A stretch of DNA of 64,000 bases from Daphnia carinata (lineage: Eukaryota > Arthropoda > Branchiopoda > Diplostraca > Daphniidae), in the NCBI RefSeq assembly GCF_022539665.2, contig NC_081335.1:4898001-4962000 (forward strand), given 5' to 3'. Made by a program: the position numbers and the translations under genes. Position 1 is the first letter of the stretch; every line of letters starts with the position of its first letter. Shown here piece after piece: positions 50,949 through 62,917 of the stretch. A model generated the notes under the pieces. It ran no database searches. It was not told the DNA's origin and saw only the letters and a list, made by a program, of their open reading frames with translations.

Positions 50949-52397
50949 TTAACAATACTGCGCTTGATGGGCCAGTCGAACCGATGTCATGTCGAGCCAT
51001 TTATCATATTTGCGCCGCGAATGGCTATTAGATATGACTTCGTAGCCATATTTAATAGTTTTGAAAATAGCTTCATGCTTTTTCTGGTCGGGCGAGCCTC
51101 GATGCTTATCGGGATGATGGATTCGTGATTTTGCATAATATGCCGACTTAACCTCGCTCTTTCCTGCGTTACGCCCGACTCCCAAGAGTTTGTAGTAATC
51201 CGGTCCGACTACTTCTACGTCCTTGTCAGCGCGTTTCTCCAATTCTTCGATTCTTCGTTGCAATTGCTCGATATGCCTATCACGGTTTTCGAGTAATTTT
51301 GCGTGAAAGACGCGCATTCGGCCAATGGTTTCGTGGCTGGCGAGAAGTTCATCGAAATGAGCATCTGAGGTCGCTTTTTGTTCGTTCAGCGCCTCTTTCA
51401 GAAGGCGGTTTGCTGTCTCCATCTCTGAAAATTTCTTCTTACACTCTTCCAGATTTGTGGCTAGTTGTTCAGCCTTCATGCGCGCTGAATCGGCGTTGTT
51501 GCGAAAGCCTCGCACTTGCATTTGAAACTTATAAGAAACCTCGGAATACTTAGCCGCGTATTGGACTTTCGCCTCCTGTAATGCCGAATGCAGACGCGCT
51601 TCATGTTCCTTCTCAAGTTGGTTGCGCAACCCTTCCATTGCGGATTCGTAATGGACACGTTGTTCGTCCACGTCGAGCTGGTGTTCCTTTACCATCCTTT
51701 GTACAAGAACCTTGTTCTCCGACTCAATGTCGTTCAGCTGTTTGGCATGTAGCGCCATCGTATGCTCCATCTTAGCTCGTTGGTGAGCTTGCTCTACTTT
51801 TCGTTGATTCTCCTTATCAGCCAATTCCTGTTCCAGGCGAGACATACGTTCTTCATAACTCATTCGACGAATCTTGAGGTTCCGGATTTCCTTCTGCATT
51901 AGACCAACCTTGTTTAGACCTTGATGCTTAGAAAAGACGATGTCTTTCATTTCTTGCTCAGCCCGCTGCAGATCACAGTCCTTCTTCACTAACTCGTCTT
52001 GCAACTCGATGTTTTGCCTGGTGAGTTCGTCACGCGCAGCGCTGGCTTCCGTGGCTTCCAATTTCATCCTGTAGATGATTTCTAACAGCTGTTTGTTAGC
52101 CGAAAGAGCCACATCCTTCTCTTCCATCAGGTCAGCAAGCTGAACCTTCAACGCTCTTTCGTTGCACTTCTTTTGAATTCCGCAATCATCTTCCGACTTT
52201 GGCACTGGTTCGACGACACAGTTCAATGCATGGTTCTCAGCAGGTAGATCAATCGGGTCTTCAGATTGATCTTGCGAGCCACTCGCTGCATTAGTAATCG
52301 CCACAGGGGCAGATTCGGCGACAGCTTTTTCAGAAGTTGCTGAAAAAATGGATTGCCACTGGTAAATGAGACACGGTAACACAGTGAAAAAAGGCAT
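50949..52397 (-). CDS. intronless coiled-coil protein with C-terminal J domain
   Basis: A single uninterrupted frame of 482 aa. Residues ~1-80 are low-complexity and acidic. From ~85 to ~395 the sequence is a long charged coiled coil rich in Glu, Lys, Gln and Arg heptads (MSYEERMSRLEQELADKEN). A J domain follows from residue 400 (DYYKLLGVGRNAGKSEVKS) with the HPD motif at 428-430 (RIHHPDKHRG) and a final KYDKWLD helix. J domains stimulate Hsp70 ATPases, so the protein is a plausible co-chaperone; the partner and location are unknown. A J domain at the C-terminus of a coiled coil is unusual compared with DNAJA/B proteins. The absence of introns contrasts with every other sizeable gene here and could reflect a retrocopy. 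The start codon is the first available and is not otherwise supported. Confidence 0.85.
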   Translation of the reverse strand: MPFFTVLPCLIYQWQSIFSATSEKAVAESAPVAITNAASGSQDQSEDPIDLPAENHALNCVVEPVPKSEDDCGIQKKCNERALKVQLADLMEEKDVALSANKQLLEIIYRMKLEATEASAARDELTRQNIELQDELVKKDCDLQRAEQEMKDIVFSKHQGLNKVGLMQKEIRNLKIRRMSYEERMSRLEQELADKENQRKVEQAHQRAKMEHTMALHAKQLNDIESENKVLVQRMVKEHQLDVDEQRVHYESAMEGLRNQLEKEHEARLHSALQEAKVQYAAKYSEVSYKFQMQVRGFRNNADSARMKAEQLATNLEECKKKFSEMETANRLLKEALNEQKATSDAHFDELLASHETIGRMRVFHAKLLENRDRHIEQLQRRIEELEKRADKDVEVVGPDYYKLLGVGRNAGKSEVKSAYYAKSRIHHPDKHRGSPDQKKHEAIFKTIKYGYEVISNSHSRRKYDKWLDMTSVRLAHQAQYC

Positions 52398-53410
52398 TTT
52401 CGAAAAGAATCACTTGGAATCAATGATATCACTTGAAATCACTTGAAATCGCTAGGAATTTCTGAAAATGCAGATATTTTTGCGGAATCACACCTGCAGC
52501 TAAGTAGTTGCAGCCAGAACGAAAGCCATTTCAAAAGCTTGCATTCTCCATTTTCGGACTCTTCGCGTGTGTTTTATTGATTTTGAACGAAACATGCTAT
52601 CAGTTTTTAAAAATTCGCATTTTTAAAAACATGTTTCAACAAAAACTAAATTGATCGCTTTAATTTAAACGTGCGAAAATAGTAAAAGTAAACTTTGCTT
52701 GCTATACCGTCATAAGGCGATTAGGCGTCATTGTAAACGCAGCGCATTGCAGACGATCGTTCTTGTTGTGTTGGAAGGTTTATCAGTTTTCGAAATAAGA
52801 TGGTTCTTCGTTTAAAAACTGAAACTTACGAAACCATAGTGTTTTTTATGGTTTTAAAATGTTGGGGGAATGCGCCCAAGTTCACCGTTCACCTCAACTT
52901 CATCCGTACCTTCAGTAATGCTCACCAACTGTTGCTGTCAATTGTCATCATACCAACGTATAGTTTGTCATAATTTCATTGTATTGAACTTTCTCTAAAG
53001 TATTGAAACTTTCAGATTCTCTATAAACACCAAATGTAGATCCAGGCTAGCCTCAGGAATGTAAACTAATGAAAATCAGTTCAACCGGACCTGGAGTTTT
53101 TTTTGTCCTACATCTCAGAGGTAACTTAAATACTATTATAGTTAGACAAAATATCAGCATAAGCACAGCAGTCTTTTAATTATTGATACCTACATTGGTT
53201 GTTTCCTTGAAAAGAATCATTCCCACACTTAATTTGTATACAGTGCAATAGAGGGTATGCATGAACATTGAGTGTAGTGCAACGTAAGTAAAGTTTGGCA
53301 TTTAATATTTGTGGTCTTTTGGTTATTATATTATGCTGTCTCATGATAAGTAAATTTCTGCCTTTTCCCATCCTTAACTGGTCCTAATATTTATGCAGGA
53401 CAGGAACAAA
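52398..53410. other. interval between the J-domain gene and the small membrane-protein candidate
   Basis: Should hold the promoters of both genes, which diverge. Near 52410-52455 there is a short imperfect tandem repeat of atcacttgaa units just upstream of the J-domain start. No ORF of note. Confidence 0.5.
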
Positions 53411-53797
53411 ATGTGTCCTTGTTGGAAAAGTTGTTTTTGGCCCTTGGTGGATAAGGTTTTTCAACCACAAGAAGAAAAATTTGCTGAAATAGGCTTCTGG
53501 CGTAAATTAAGGCAGTATTCCCATTACATGTTCCCGGCCGTCATCTTCATTTTTTTCCCGATTCGTGAGTGGTGAATGCAGTTGAGCATTAAGTACACAG
53601 ATAGGAAATTGCTATTACACTACTGCTGCTAGTTGACAGTTCACTAGTTGATCGCCTGCAAAACGTTACATTCCTCCCAGAAGAGCAGTGCCTCGTTCTC
53701 GTACAATAGAAATTCGTTTTAGTCTTCATTCAAATTTCACACTAACTACTTGTTTTGTTGTTTAGTGCATCGAAATGTTTTGAAAGTCAAGAAGTAG
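53411..53797 (+). CDS. candidate small membrane protein, 61 aa, two exons
   Basis: Exon 1 (53411-53564) follows an acceptor-like TTTATGCAG about 12 bases upstream of the ATG, suggesting an untranslated exon before it. A GTGAGT donor and a TTGTTTAG acceptor join it in phase to exon 2 (53766-53797). The product begins MCPCWKSCFW, has a charged middle (FQPQEEKFAEIGFWRKL), one hydrophobic segment (YMFPAVIFIFFPIL) and ends in KVKK, which resembles a C-terminal dilysine ER-retrieval signal. No family was recognised. Splice-site quality and a coherent membrane topology support it, but a gene this small could be chance. Confidence 0.45.
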
Positions 53798-55635
53798 GCA
53801 ACAGGTAGAGACATTTTGGCGCCATGCGTTTGCCTCGAGTTAGTGTCAACAGTCCGTAAAGTCGTTATCGATAACATTTGCACGTTTTCACCAATCAATA
53901 GGAGTTCAATCGCAATTGGACACCGAGTTCATTGGCTTAATTTGTAAAAATAATACTTCCCTATTGCCACCTTACGATTACTGTCAACAAGCGATGCGTA
54001 TCATGTATATTTTTTTAATAATATCGGTAGTATACCCAGGGCGCACAAAATCCACTACAGTTGGCGGTGATCTGTAGGTAAGCCGAGGAAAAGAAAACCG
54101 GGGCAGAGCTCTACGAGCAAGGCAGCAGCTAGAACTAGGCCTATAAGATCTTAACACTTTTGATTTAACAGATAACGCCAAAACAACTGAACGAATGATT
54201 CTGCTCTCCTCAAAACATTTTAGACGTTCAATTCATTCACAAACATTGATTTCTCCCGTGGAATTCCTGATTTGCTTTAAAGAATCATCACTGTTCGTGG
54301 AAGAAAAGTGGATGAAGTGAGGGCTTCGATAAGGTCTTGTATGACGCAAATTTACAAAGTGACTTTCTCACTTTGCACTCAGCAATAACGAGCCTCGATC
54401 GTGAAAACTGCTACATAAAATGCAACCTCTTAAACCTCCCCTTCACCCTTTGGAATGGTTTTCTAGATGCCGCTGTCTTCGTAGCCCTGTGTTATGCAAG
54501 CCTTTCAGCTTGCAAGAACTAGAAAACTGTTAGTTATGTCGATTATTACGACCGGCAATATGTCTCAAGTAGGATTGTGGCTTAGTGCGTTAGCTATTGC
54601 TTCCGGCCGGGGCAAGAAATGTGTCTGCTTAGAAACAGAAAGCCCCTTGCCTGGGTTGAAATAAAATAGTTTTTTGCTCGCAAAAGTCACCGAACCAAGT
54701 TTCAGCATTTTTCACGTCTTGTTTGAAGTACCTCAGCAACAGCTGAACAGCGTAAGACACTGTATGAAGCTCGTCAGCTTTCCCAATAACTACTAAAGTT
54801 CTAGAAGAAAAACATTTTTCTTTTTACTAAGCCACCGAAACGTTAAGGCTGTCAATAAGGTCACATGTGGTTTCCCCTACATTAACAGCACATCATAAAG
54901 CTCCCTACACGTTTTAAAAATGGATAATTTTCACAGTGAAGGAAATGGTGCCTTTAATGTGCCGTTTTCTTTAGCGTATTGCAACAACGGAATTCGAAAT
55001 TAAATCCTATTTTTGATTGTTGCATGTTTGCAAAGAAGCTTACGAAATCGTTGGAAGGCTTCGATTCCATGCATTGTGAACAGACGAAATGAATTATTTA
55101 ATATGTTGCGCGCGTTGGCATGGTTACATAGGACTAAATCTGTAACTGAACACGCCTCTTGGCAACATCGTTGAAAGCTATAGGAAGATCGTCGTTTTAA
55201 ATATAACCTATGGAATACTTTGCGCGCTTGCGCCGTAGACACAAGCAAGGCCAACGGTTTTTCAGTTTCTCATACATAAAGTTAACGTTCGACTTGGGTG
55301 ACATCTCTTCTTCGTTTTCCTATGTGCTGGACAGTTATAAGTGGAAACAGCAAGGATACAGAACGCAAATAGACATCGCTCTCTGTGCATTGCCCTCCCA
55401 TGGAGTGCCATTGCCATTGTTTGAAAAATTCGACTTGTAACAATATTATTGCCAGTGCCAGAAGCCAATAAATCAACAAGAGAAAAAAACAAACAAAAAA
55501 AAATAGATCTCCATCGCAGCTATTGATTTCCGGAAGGAGACGTTCATTTACAATTCATTCTCGCCCTCCCACTCTACCCTGTGATATTTTGACACCGTAT
55601 ATAAATTCGTTAGTGGTGATACTTGTATCGTAGTC
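53798..55635. other. gene-free stretch upstream of the RASL12-like gene
   Basis: AT-rich with chance frames only. A segment at about 54585-54665 resembles an internal RNA polymerase III promoter. The right end is the presumed promoter of the RASL12-like gene. Confidence 0.5.
54585..54665 (+). repeat. possible tRNA-derived SINE relic
   Basis: tggcttagtgcgttagc (54588-54604) resembles a tRNA A box, and gggttgaaat about 50 bases later resembles a degraded B box. No complete cloverleaf can be drawn and the 3' tail is not conserved in any second copy seen here. Confidence 0.2.
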
Positions 55636-58498
55636 ATGAGTGCAATACAGTCTTCCATCTCGAAGCGCAATCTGCTCATGATGCGCAACCGAAGTGGATC
55701 TCAAGGAACCAACGAAGTCAATTTGGCTCTAATAGGAGAGCTCGGCAGCGGAAAATCAGGTTTAATTACGTTCTACCTAGTATAGTAATCAATACTGGCA
55801 CACTGTTTTCGCCATAGTGCTACATATTCAGCTCGAATGCAAGAAGCCCTCAGCGGAAAGTTGAGCCGAGACCACATAAGCGCGATTTCCGTGTTCGTAA
55901 TAACAAACCGAATTCGATGCATCTAATGCACTGTGCGGCGGTTATTTTATTTATTTGTTTTTCTTCTAAATATAGTATAGAGTTCACGTGTTTACGTGCA
56001 TTAGCCGAGTCTTCTAACTTTTTCTGTGTCTATCTGTATGTTGTCTTTCCACGTTTAATGGGCGCTTTTAATGGCGTCTATTAAAGCGCTCCTTCGCCAG
56101 ACTGGCAGATCATTTGTCAGAAATAATAATCGTTTTATGTTTTTCAAACAGCCCTCACCGTAAAGTATATCACCCGACGATTCATCAATGAATATGATCC
56201 AGAACTAGGTAGGTACCAGTACAGTTTCAACGTCATACGTACACCTTTATGAAATCGTGCTTTCCGTTGTGCTTTTCTACAGCACGAATATTATTTTTGC
56301 TTTAGGTTTATTTATTGTCATTAAGCCTAAAGATTATTTGTATAGTTGAAGACGAGATAAATTTTATGACCAGATTATTTTCGCAATCAAATATATTTTG
56401 ACGGAAAGAGGACACATATTCTAAACCGGAGCAAGTGGACAATCAAGACATATTGGTGCGGATTATGGATACTTGTGACAAAGAAGGCAAAGACCCCGAA
56501 CGTTACTTGAAATGGGCCGACGGTTACCTTGTTATTTTTTTTTTTTAATTAATAATTTACGGTTTTTATATACAGTATATTTCAAGTTCCTCATCGGTTT
56601 GTTTCACTATTTCGATATAGGTAATATACAGTATCACGCAGGTGTGTACCTAGTCTAATTTGATACCATCATGTGTGCATAAAAAAGAATTAACGGAATA
56701 GTTGTTGACATTTTCAAAAACATAGCGGAGCAGTTTTGAAACGGCACAGAGGTATCTGGACGGAATTAGCCAACATCTAAGACTCACCACCACTTACGTA
56801 AGTGGGCTTATCCTTATGTTGTACTATTTATTTTTTTTCACTTTGTGTATTTAAGAAAAAATCTCTTGCCACCCACAGGATGCGCCATTGATTCTCATAG
56901 GAAACAAGGTGGACCTGGAGCGCTATAGGTGAGTAACGTAAACTCTGTTTTCTATTGAAAAACGGGCACACGTTCCAACCTAAAGAACCCGTGATTCATC
57001 AGCGCAGTACTAGACTATCTTTAATAAATTAATCCGCATTGCATACGTCTAATAGTTCTCGAAAGAGCAAATCTTGTACCGTATCTTCCGAGAGTATACA
57101 TTCATTGATGGCGGTGTCAACATCCTTGGGGATGGAACCAGTTTGTCTTCCGAAAGCGAATAACTACCTAACGTCCACGAGTCACGATGGCCGAAAAGCT
57201 TATCGTAATGAAGCTTTTTGAATGTAGCCAGCTGTTGCACGTTTCTTGGACGTGAGCCAATAGCGTGCCACAAGCAATTTCAATGACAACACACGTCTAT
57301 TATGCTTCTGCGTAGGCTACAGTTACTCAGTCAAATCGCTCTGGCGAGAAAACGAATTCGAACCATTACAAACATCACAACAGCGAAAAGGAAAACGAAT
57401 TGGTTAAAATTACATTTTCTTCTTTCATGTCAGGACGGTCAGTAAAGCCGAGGGTTCCAGTCTTGCGCATTTCTATAACGCAGCCTTTTTCGAGACTTCA
57501 GCGGCCGAAGAATTTAACTCTGTCGAGCGTGTTTTCCACGAAGCCATTCGCGGTAGGCAGTTTATTTTTGTACAGTATATTGCGTTTTAATATCATTGAA
57601 TCTTATCTTGCCCAGTAGAAGTGATTCGCGAGCAGGAGCGTTACATGCCTATCCGCAGTTTATACATCGCCAATGACGAAAGCAAAAGCGGCAACAGTTT
57701 CCTCACCCATATTGGTAAGTGACGATCACTATTGTAAATATTGCAATGTGAATCACCCTCGTGATCTCACGTTTAGTTCTTTTTTTTTCTTTATTTCTTT
57801 ATTCTTTTTAAATGAATGGTCGATCTATCTCGTTACCTCAGAACCCTGTCGCGAAAATAAATTATTGATATGGGTACTGGCGACAATCCTTTGACATTGG
57901 GGTTAAATCACGTCGCACATTCAAGAGAGCAAAACCCGATAAAAAAATAGAAAAGGTTTTGATAGATTGCCAGAAAAAAAAAGAAATATGTGCCGTCCTT
58001 CGTTGGGAAAGATTGGCGAGCCAATGATAAAAGTACCTCTGCCACTATCTCAACAAGACATTTCACGCTTGAACGGAATCTCTCGCAATCTTGGTTGGGT
58101 GGGCTTTGCGAGTGGGTGACCCTTGTTGGCAAACGCTTACCGCCCTGTTCGACGATTGCACAAGAGTCGTTGGTCCAGGAATCTGGCTGCCCTGTTCACT
58201 CCTGAGGTTCATTTATAGAATCTCGGCGTCTTAAAGATTGCATTTTACGATGCAGCCAGCGTTGACGATAAATATGACTAATTTATCTCCTTGTTTTTGT
58301 TTACGTCGTCTCCGCCGAGTAGATCGTTCGCGACGGTTGCGGTCTCCCGGAATGATCCATCATAATAAGAGCGGACAGTCCAGCTCGTCGTCGGGCGCCA
58401 GCAAGGACGGCGGCGGGAGCAGTCGACCAGAAGCGGCCGGCAACAACTCCCGATTCTCTTTCCTTAAAGGCAAAGGGTTCAAGGGAATTTTCCAATAA
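55636..58498 (+). CDS. RASL12: Ras-like protein, RASL12 type
   Basis: Small Ras-family protein without a prenylation site. Exons: 55636-55759, 56152-56208, 56409-56530, 56621-56641, 56726-56797, 56879-56928, 57434-57552, 57619-57714, 58323-58498 (278 aa). The P-loop GELGSGKS is at 34-41. FINEYDPELEDTYS spans two junctions and follows the RASL12/RERG pattern. The G3 region reads MDTCDKEGK, with no Gln61 equivalent, so intrinsic GTPase activity may be atypical. GNKVDL and ETSAAE are the G4 and G5 motifs. The Ser/Gly-rich tail ends FLKGKGFKGIFQ, echoing the LLKGFKIF end of vertebrate RASL12, and has no CAAX box. Exon 4 is a 21-base micro-exon, and exons 8 and 9 each begin at a tandem NAGNAG acceptor. 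Function in invertebrates is not established. Confidence 0.9.
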
Positions 58499-59845
58499 TA
58501 TCACGACAAACGAGCTAAATTACAAGACGTGCTGTATTTCACTTTCCCTCCCCGCCAATCATTTGGTTGCAATGTTTTCGTGTCGTCTACTTTGCCATCC
58601 TACAATGTCCTCTCACATACTTTTAGCTGCCTCATTGTGATCTAATGTTGACAAATATATGGCCCCTACAAAATTGTCTTCACGCGATATAGAACGAATT
58701 TACATTTGAAGATAAATATATCACTACCTTGGCTCAATGTAATTTCTATGAGTTTCTCTAATAGATTTTTGAAAAAAGCTGTTTTGAAATTTTCAAAGAT
58801 GAGTTACGCCAAAAATTTGCTTATATTACGTCATAGTTGACCTCGAAACACTCGCAGTGATGTGTATTCACAAGAATTGCTTAAATGAACTAAATAGTAT
58901 TTTGCACTCAATGGTTCCCATGCCAAACAGCACATTTCTGTCTGTTCAACTCTATTCTGAAAATGTGACATAACATTTATCATTGGTCTTAATTAATGGA
59001 AAAAAGTTGGGAGCAACAACGTTTCTCTTTCGTGGTTATAATACACTTATAATACAGCAAAAACAAAAAAAAAACAAAAAAGGTTGCACCAAGTTTGAAT
59101 ACTCTGGCAGACGGTAAGTACTTTTCGTTGTATCAACGCCTGCCAACTTTCTTAAATATAATTCAATTCGCTCAAAATGGTAGGCAATAACTCATTGGTC
59201 TAGAAGGGTGGTGAAATTAAAAATATTTAAAACTCACCGCGTTGCAATGGAAATTGTTGAAACGAATGAAGGCTGTCAAGGCAAAGACGACAGCTTTGTG
59301 CGTAGAAACAGAAGTATGAAATTCTTTATATTTTTATGGAGAGTAGAATTTTTTTTACAGGTAAAGAATTAGGATTTGGCTTGTAATGCATGCAATCCAG
59401 CACGTGTAGTCCCGTAAGGCTATTTCAGTCTTATCTTCGAATATTTCGGAATAAACGAATAAGAAACATAACTGTTTGATGGAAGGGGCAAGAGTCTAAA
59501 GAAAAAATAGAACTTGAAAAGCTGAAAAAAGTTTACAATTTTATTTTAAATGAAATTATTGAATTAAGATTCTGAAAAAATAGCATTTTTTTTTTTGCAA
59601 AGTTGCAAAATTGGTTTGCAGTTGCTTTCCCGAATTCCCGATTCCGAACGACAGAAAGAAAAAAAAAACATGGCAACGTGACAAACCTTGTTTTTGTGAA
59701 AGAGGCAACAGTGGATAGTTCCGACTTCTTCATCGAGAAACTTTTTTTTCCCGTCGCGTCTGCTTCTTACTGCAATTGCCTAGAAGTCCACCATCTTTCT
59801 CTTCACCGTAGTTTTTTCACCCAGATCGGACGTTCTTTGTAGTGC
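58499..59845. other. interval between the RASL12-like gene and MRPS11
   Basis: Contains the 3' untranslated region of the left gene and the promoter of the right gene. AT-rich; no coding sequence or repeat family recognised. Confidence 0.55.
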
Positions 59846-61535
59846 ATGGCGCTAAAAAATTTCGCTCGGCGAGCGTTTTGGACGCTGCCGAGCTCTGTTT
59901 TGCGTCATTCGAACGTACTCGGCACAAGGATCATCTCTAACAGAATCTCGGTAGCTTGCCTTTCTTCGCTCTCTGATAAATTGTGGTTGAAAAATCAGCT
60001 CGATCTCGACAATGGAAAAAGCACTGTCGGCCACGCCCGACGCCATTTTCAGACCTGTGTTAGTCGTTGCAAGAAAGATGATCTTTCTCGCGCACAAATG
60101 GTTGCTTCCATGCCCAAACTGGATGAAGGAACACAAGGCGAAAATATGCAAGACGTGACCTATGACGAGTAAGTATAAGACGCATTTTTTCGCCATTTTT
60201 CTTGTAATCGTCCAGCATTATGTTAACCAAAAAGACCAACAAACTGAGCTTCAGATTTTTCTGTAAAATGTAGAGATTGTTGCACGTTGCATTACATTGA
60301 TAGTTTCTCTTTACAACACTTTTAGGGCATCAACTCATATAAACTACAAAATTATGTTTGCCATTTTTCCGATGAATTCAAGCAACTATTCCTAGTCGTA
60401 AATATTTCCTTGCCATGGCCAAATTAAATTTATTGCTTCTCCACGCCTCTATTCAATTCCCTTATAGCTTTCTAATTTATCTGGTTAAATCATACATTTA
60501 TAAATTTTATTGATTAATTTAGATGATTTTTTCATCAAAGACAGACTGGCCTATTCCCTGATGAAGGAACTCCAAATCAATTGTTTGATGGGATTCGTTT
60601 TGCAGACCTTCCTATCTGTAACATTACAGCCACTCCCAACAACACAATCATGACGCTGACAAATGCTGCTGGTAAGAGTCTTCAGTATTAAATTGAAAAA
60701 TTATTTTTATTTAATTTTTAAAAATCATTATTGAAATAGGTGTTGTACAGACCATTCATAGTTGTGGCAGAGAAGGCTTTAAAAACACACGTGAGGGGAC
60801 TAACATAGCTGCTCAAGCTACGGCAATCACACTTGCTACAGTATGATGTTGCACCCTATTATGGATTTTAATTGTGCAGTGGAGTAATAATTTCTGGAAC
60901 TTTACAGAGAGGTATTGGCCTTGGGATGAAAACTGTTCGTGTAACTGTCAGTGGCCTTGGGCCAGGAAGAATGGTAAGTTTGAATTTCTTTTATCTTTTC
61001 AATCAATGCAATTTTCATCAAGTGAATGAGGCTTAAGGTTAAGAGTTAAGTTGGTGGAATTATTCCAATGTTATATTTTAAAAGAAGTGACAGATAAAGG
61101 AAAGTAGTTTTTCCAAGCTTTTTTTTTTTTTTTTTTTACTGTGCTTTGGGTTGGCTGTTTTTCTGCACATGCTTGATAGTGATGCAATTGCGAATTTATG
61201 CACAGCTAGATGATGCGACTTTTCAATTTTCGAATTTCCTTTACCTGACGCGATCGTTAGGAAAATTGTTTTTAAGCTTTGTAATCCAGTGCATATGAGT
61301 ATGGTAGTTATTATCAGTGTTGACATAGCTTGGCAATATATCTTTACACTAGATTCTGCTAATGTGCAACATAGAAGAAGGAATGGAATTTAATTCATCC
61401 GCACAGATGAATTATCACTGACATTCTTTGTTGTATCACATTTATTGCTACATAACCACCAATGATATCACTAAGAAGCAAAAATAGGTGTCATAGATGT
61501 TAGCTTACGGGAAATTAGCAAAATTGATATGGCTC

Positions 61536-61577
<42 letters not shown>

Positions 61578-61810
61578 TGTGTATTCTGCGTTATATTTTC
61601 CAGTAGTGTTCTCCTGGCTTTGGTCATCTATAGATCTATTGTTAGTCATCGGTAGGATTTTTATATTTCAAATACAACTAACATGAACATTTCTTGCAGG
61701 CCGCCATTAAAGGATTAACAATGGCTGGCATGAATGTTATATCCATAACCGACCGGACACCGGTGCCTTGGTCTGCACAGCCTCGTCCGAAGAAACGGAG
61801 AAAGCTGTAA
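59846..61810 (+). CDS. MRPS11: mitochondrial small-subunit ribosomal protein uS11m
   Basis: Component of the small subunit of the mitochondrial ribosome; uS11 proteins sit on the platform near the mRNA exit. Exons 59846-60168, 60541-60671, 60740-60840, 60908-60973 and 61700-61810 give 243 aa. The first ~60 residues are basic and Ser/Arg-rich with a short hydrophobic start ([12 protein letters not shown]), consistent with a matrix-targeting peptide. The uS11 core begins with [15 protein letters not shown], continues through [19 protein letters not shown] and ends with the hallmark [25 protein letters not shown] and a basic tail PRPKKRRKL. Intron 4 carries an exceptionally long T-run. Exon 2 uses an acceptor at TCATCAAAG, because the nearer upstream AG would create a stop. 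Confidence 0.95.
61537..61572. repeat. poly(T) run of 36 bases
   Basis: Uninterrupted T-tract inside intron 4 of MRPS11. It is the longest homopolymer seen in the window. It could be the A-tail of an antisense retroposon, but no body or target duplication is evident. Confidence 0.9.
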
Positions 61811-62917
61811 GCTCTACATTTATCCACATTGCCACCGTCTTACTTAACTGTTCTGAGACAGCCATGTGAAGAACCGTATCATATCGATGATAGCCGTGAT
61901 CCTTTCCTCATTTATTGAACGCGTTTTGTTTTGCTTGGCCATTTAGTGCCACACAAAGCCATTCGCTAATTAAATGATGTATTTGCCACGTATAAGTAAT
62001 AGATCCCATTCAAGACAAATCGACAGTTCTATAGCTTTCCAGATTACTCGGCTCGATTTCCAGTCTTGATTCCTTCACACACCTCAATAGTTCTCTTTAA
62101 CATCTTTAAGTGTAAATATTTCACTAGGAACTAGTCATTGATGAATGTTATGTGCGAGGGCAGAAGACCTTGATGCGAAGTTGGTTAACTTCTGAATACA
62201 TGTGTCATTCATAACGTTCATTGCAAGAGCATACTTATTTGCCTAGCTAACTCATTTCATTAGGTATTTTTTCATCCTCATTACCGCGCAATGTGTTAAG
62301 TTTTATGTTAATTAAGCCGTTTTTGATGATGATCGCCGAGTGTCACTCAAACTTAAGTGATTCCTCTACTTTGCGTTTTAAATTTTTATTCGGCAACAGT
62401 TTAGAATTTATTTTAGTAAATATTTTTTAACACAAAGTACTAGGTTAGATTTCTACCAGTTTGGCAACTGAGGAACGGAACAAAAAAAAATTGTGATAAT
62501 GGCGTCGCAGTCAAAGCTAGTGGAGAGTTTCGTTGTTCAGATTGGCCTGTCCGTTAGTCCGTACAGAGGCTACTGCACACGTGCCATGCAATCCTTAGTG
62601 AGCCATTAATTGCCAGGAATCGCTTTTTTGATTCAACTGTTTTATTCAACAATTCGTTTGTTAAAAGAAACCATTTTTTTCCCTACCACTTTTTGTCTGG
62701 CATTCGGTACCCTTGAACAGCAGCAGCCTCAAAATGGCTGCCCTATAGGCACGGGCCAGGCGTGTTCCAGTGGTAGCCTCTGACTCGAATACCGTTTGTT
62801 TGTAGGGTCTTCGACAACTTTAAGACATTAGTTTGTTTTCATCTTGTTGTTCAGTTTAATCGCCGAGTTTATCGTGAACAATTTCAATAGTGAAGTGCAT
62901 ATCTGCCGACTTAGAAA
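61811..62917. other. interval between MRPS11 and the Ser-rich gene
   Basis: Contains the MRPS11 3' untranslated region and the 5' region of the next gene. One short ORF in good composition lies at 62499-62609. No other feature recognised. Confidence 0.5.
62499..62609 (+). other. possible upstream ORF (36 aa)
   Basis: ATG to TAA, with the start context TAATGG followed by GCGTCGCAGTC. It lies about 300 bases upstream of the first coding exon of the Ser-rich gene, in sequence that is more GC-rich than its flanks and so may be 5' untranslated region. It could be a regulatory uORF or chance. Confidence 0.25.
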
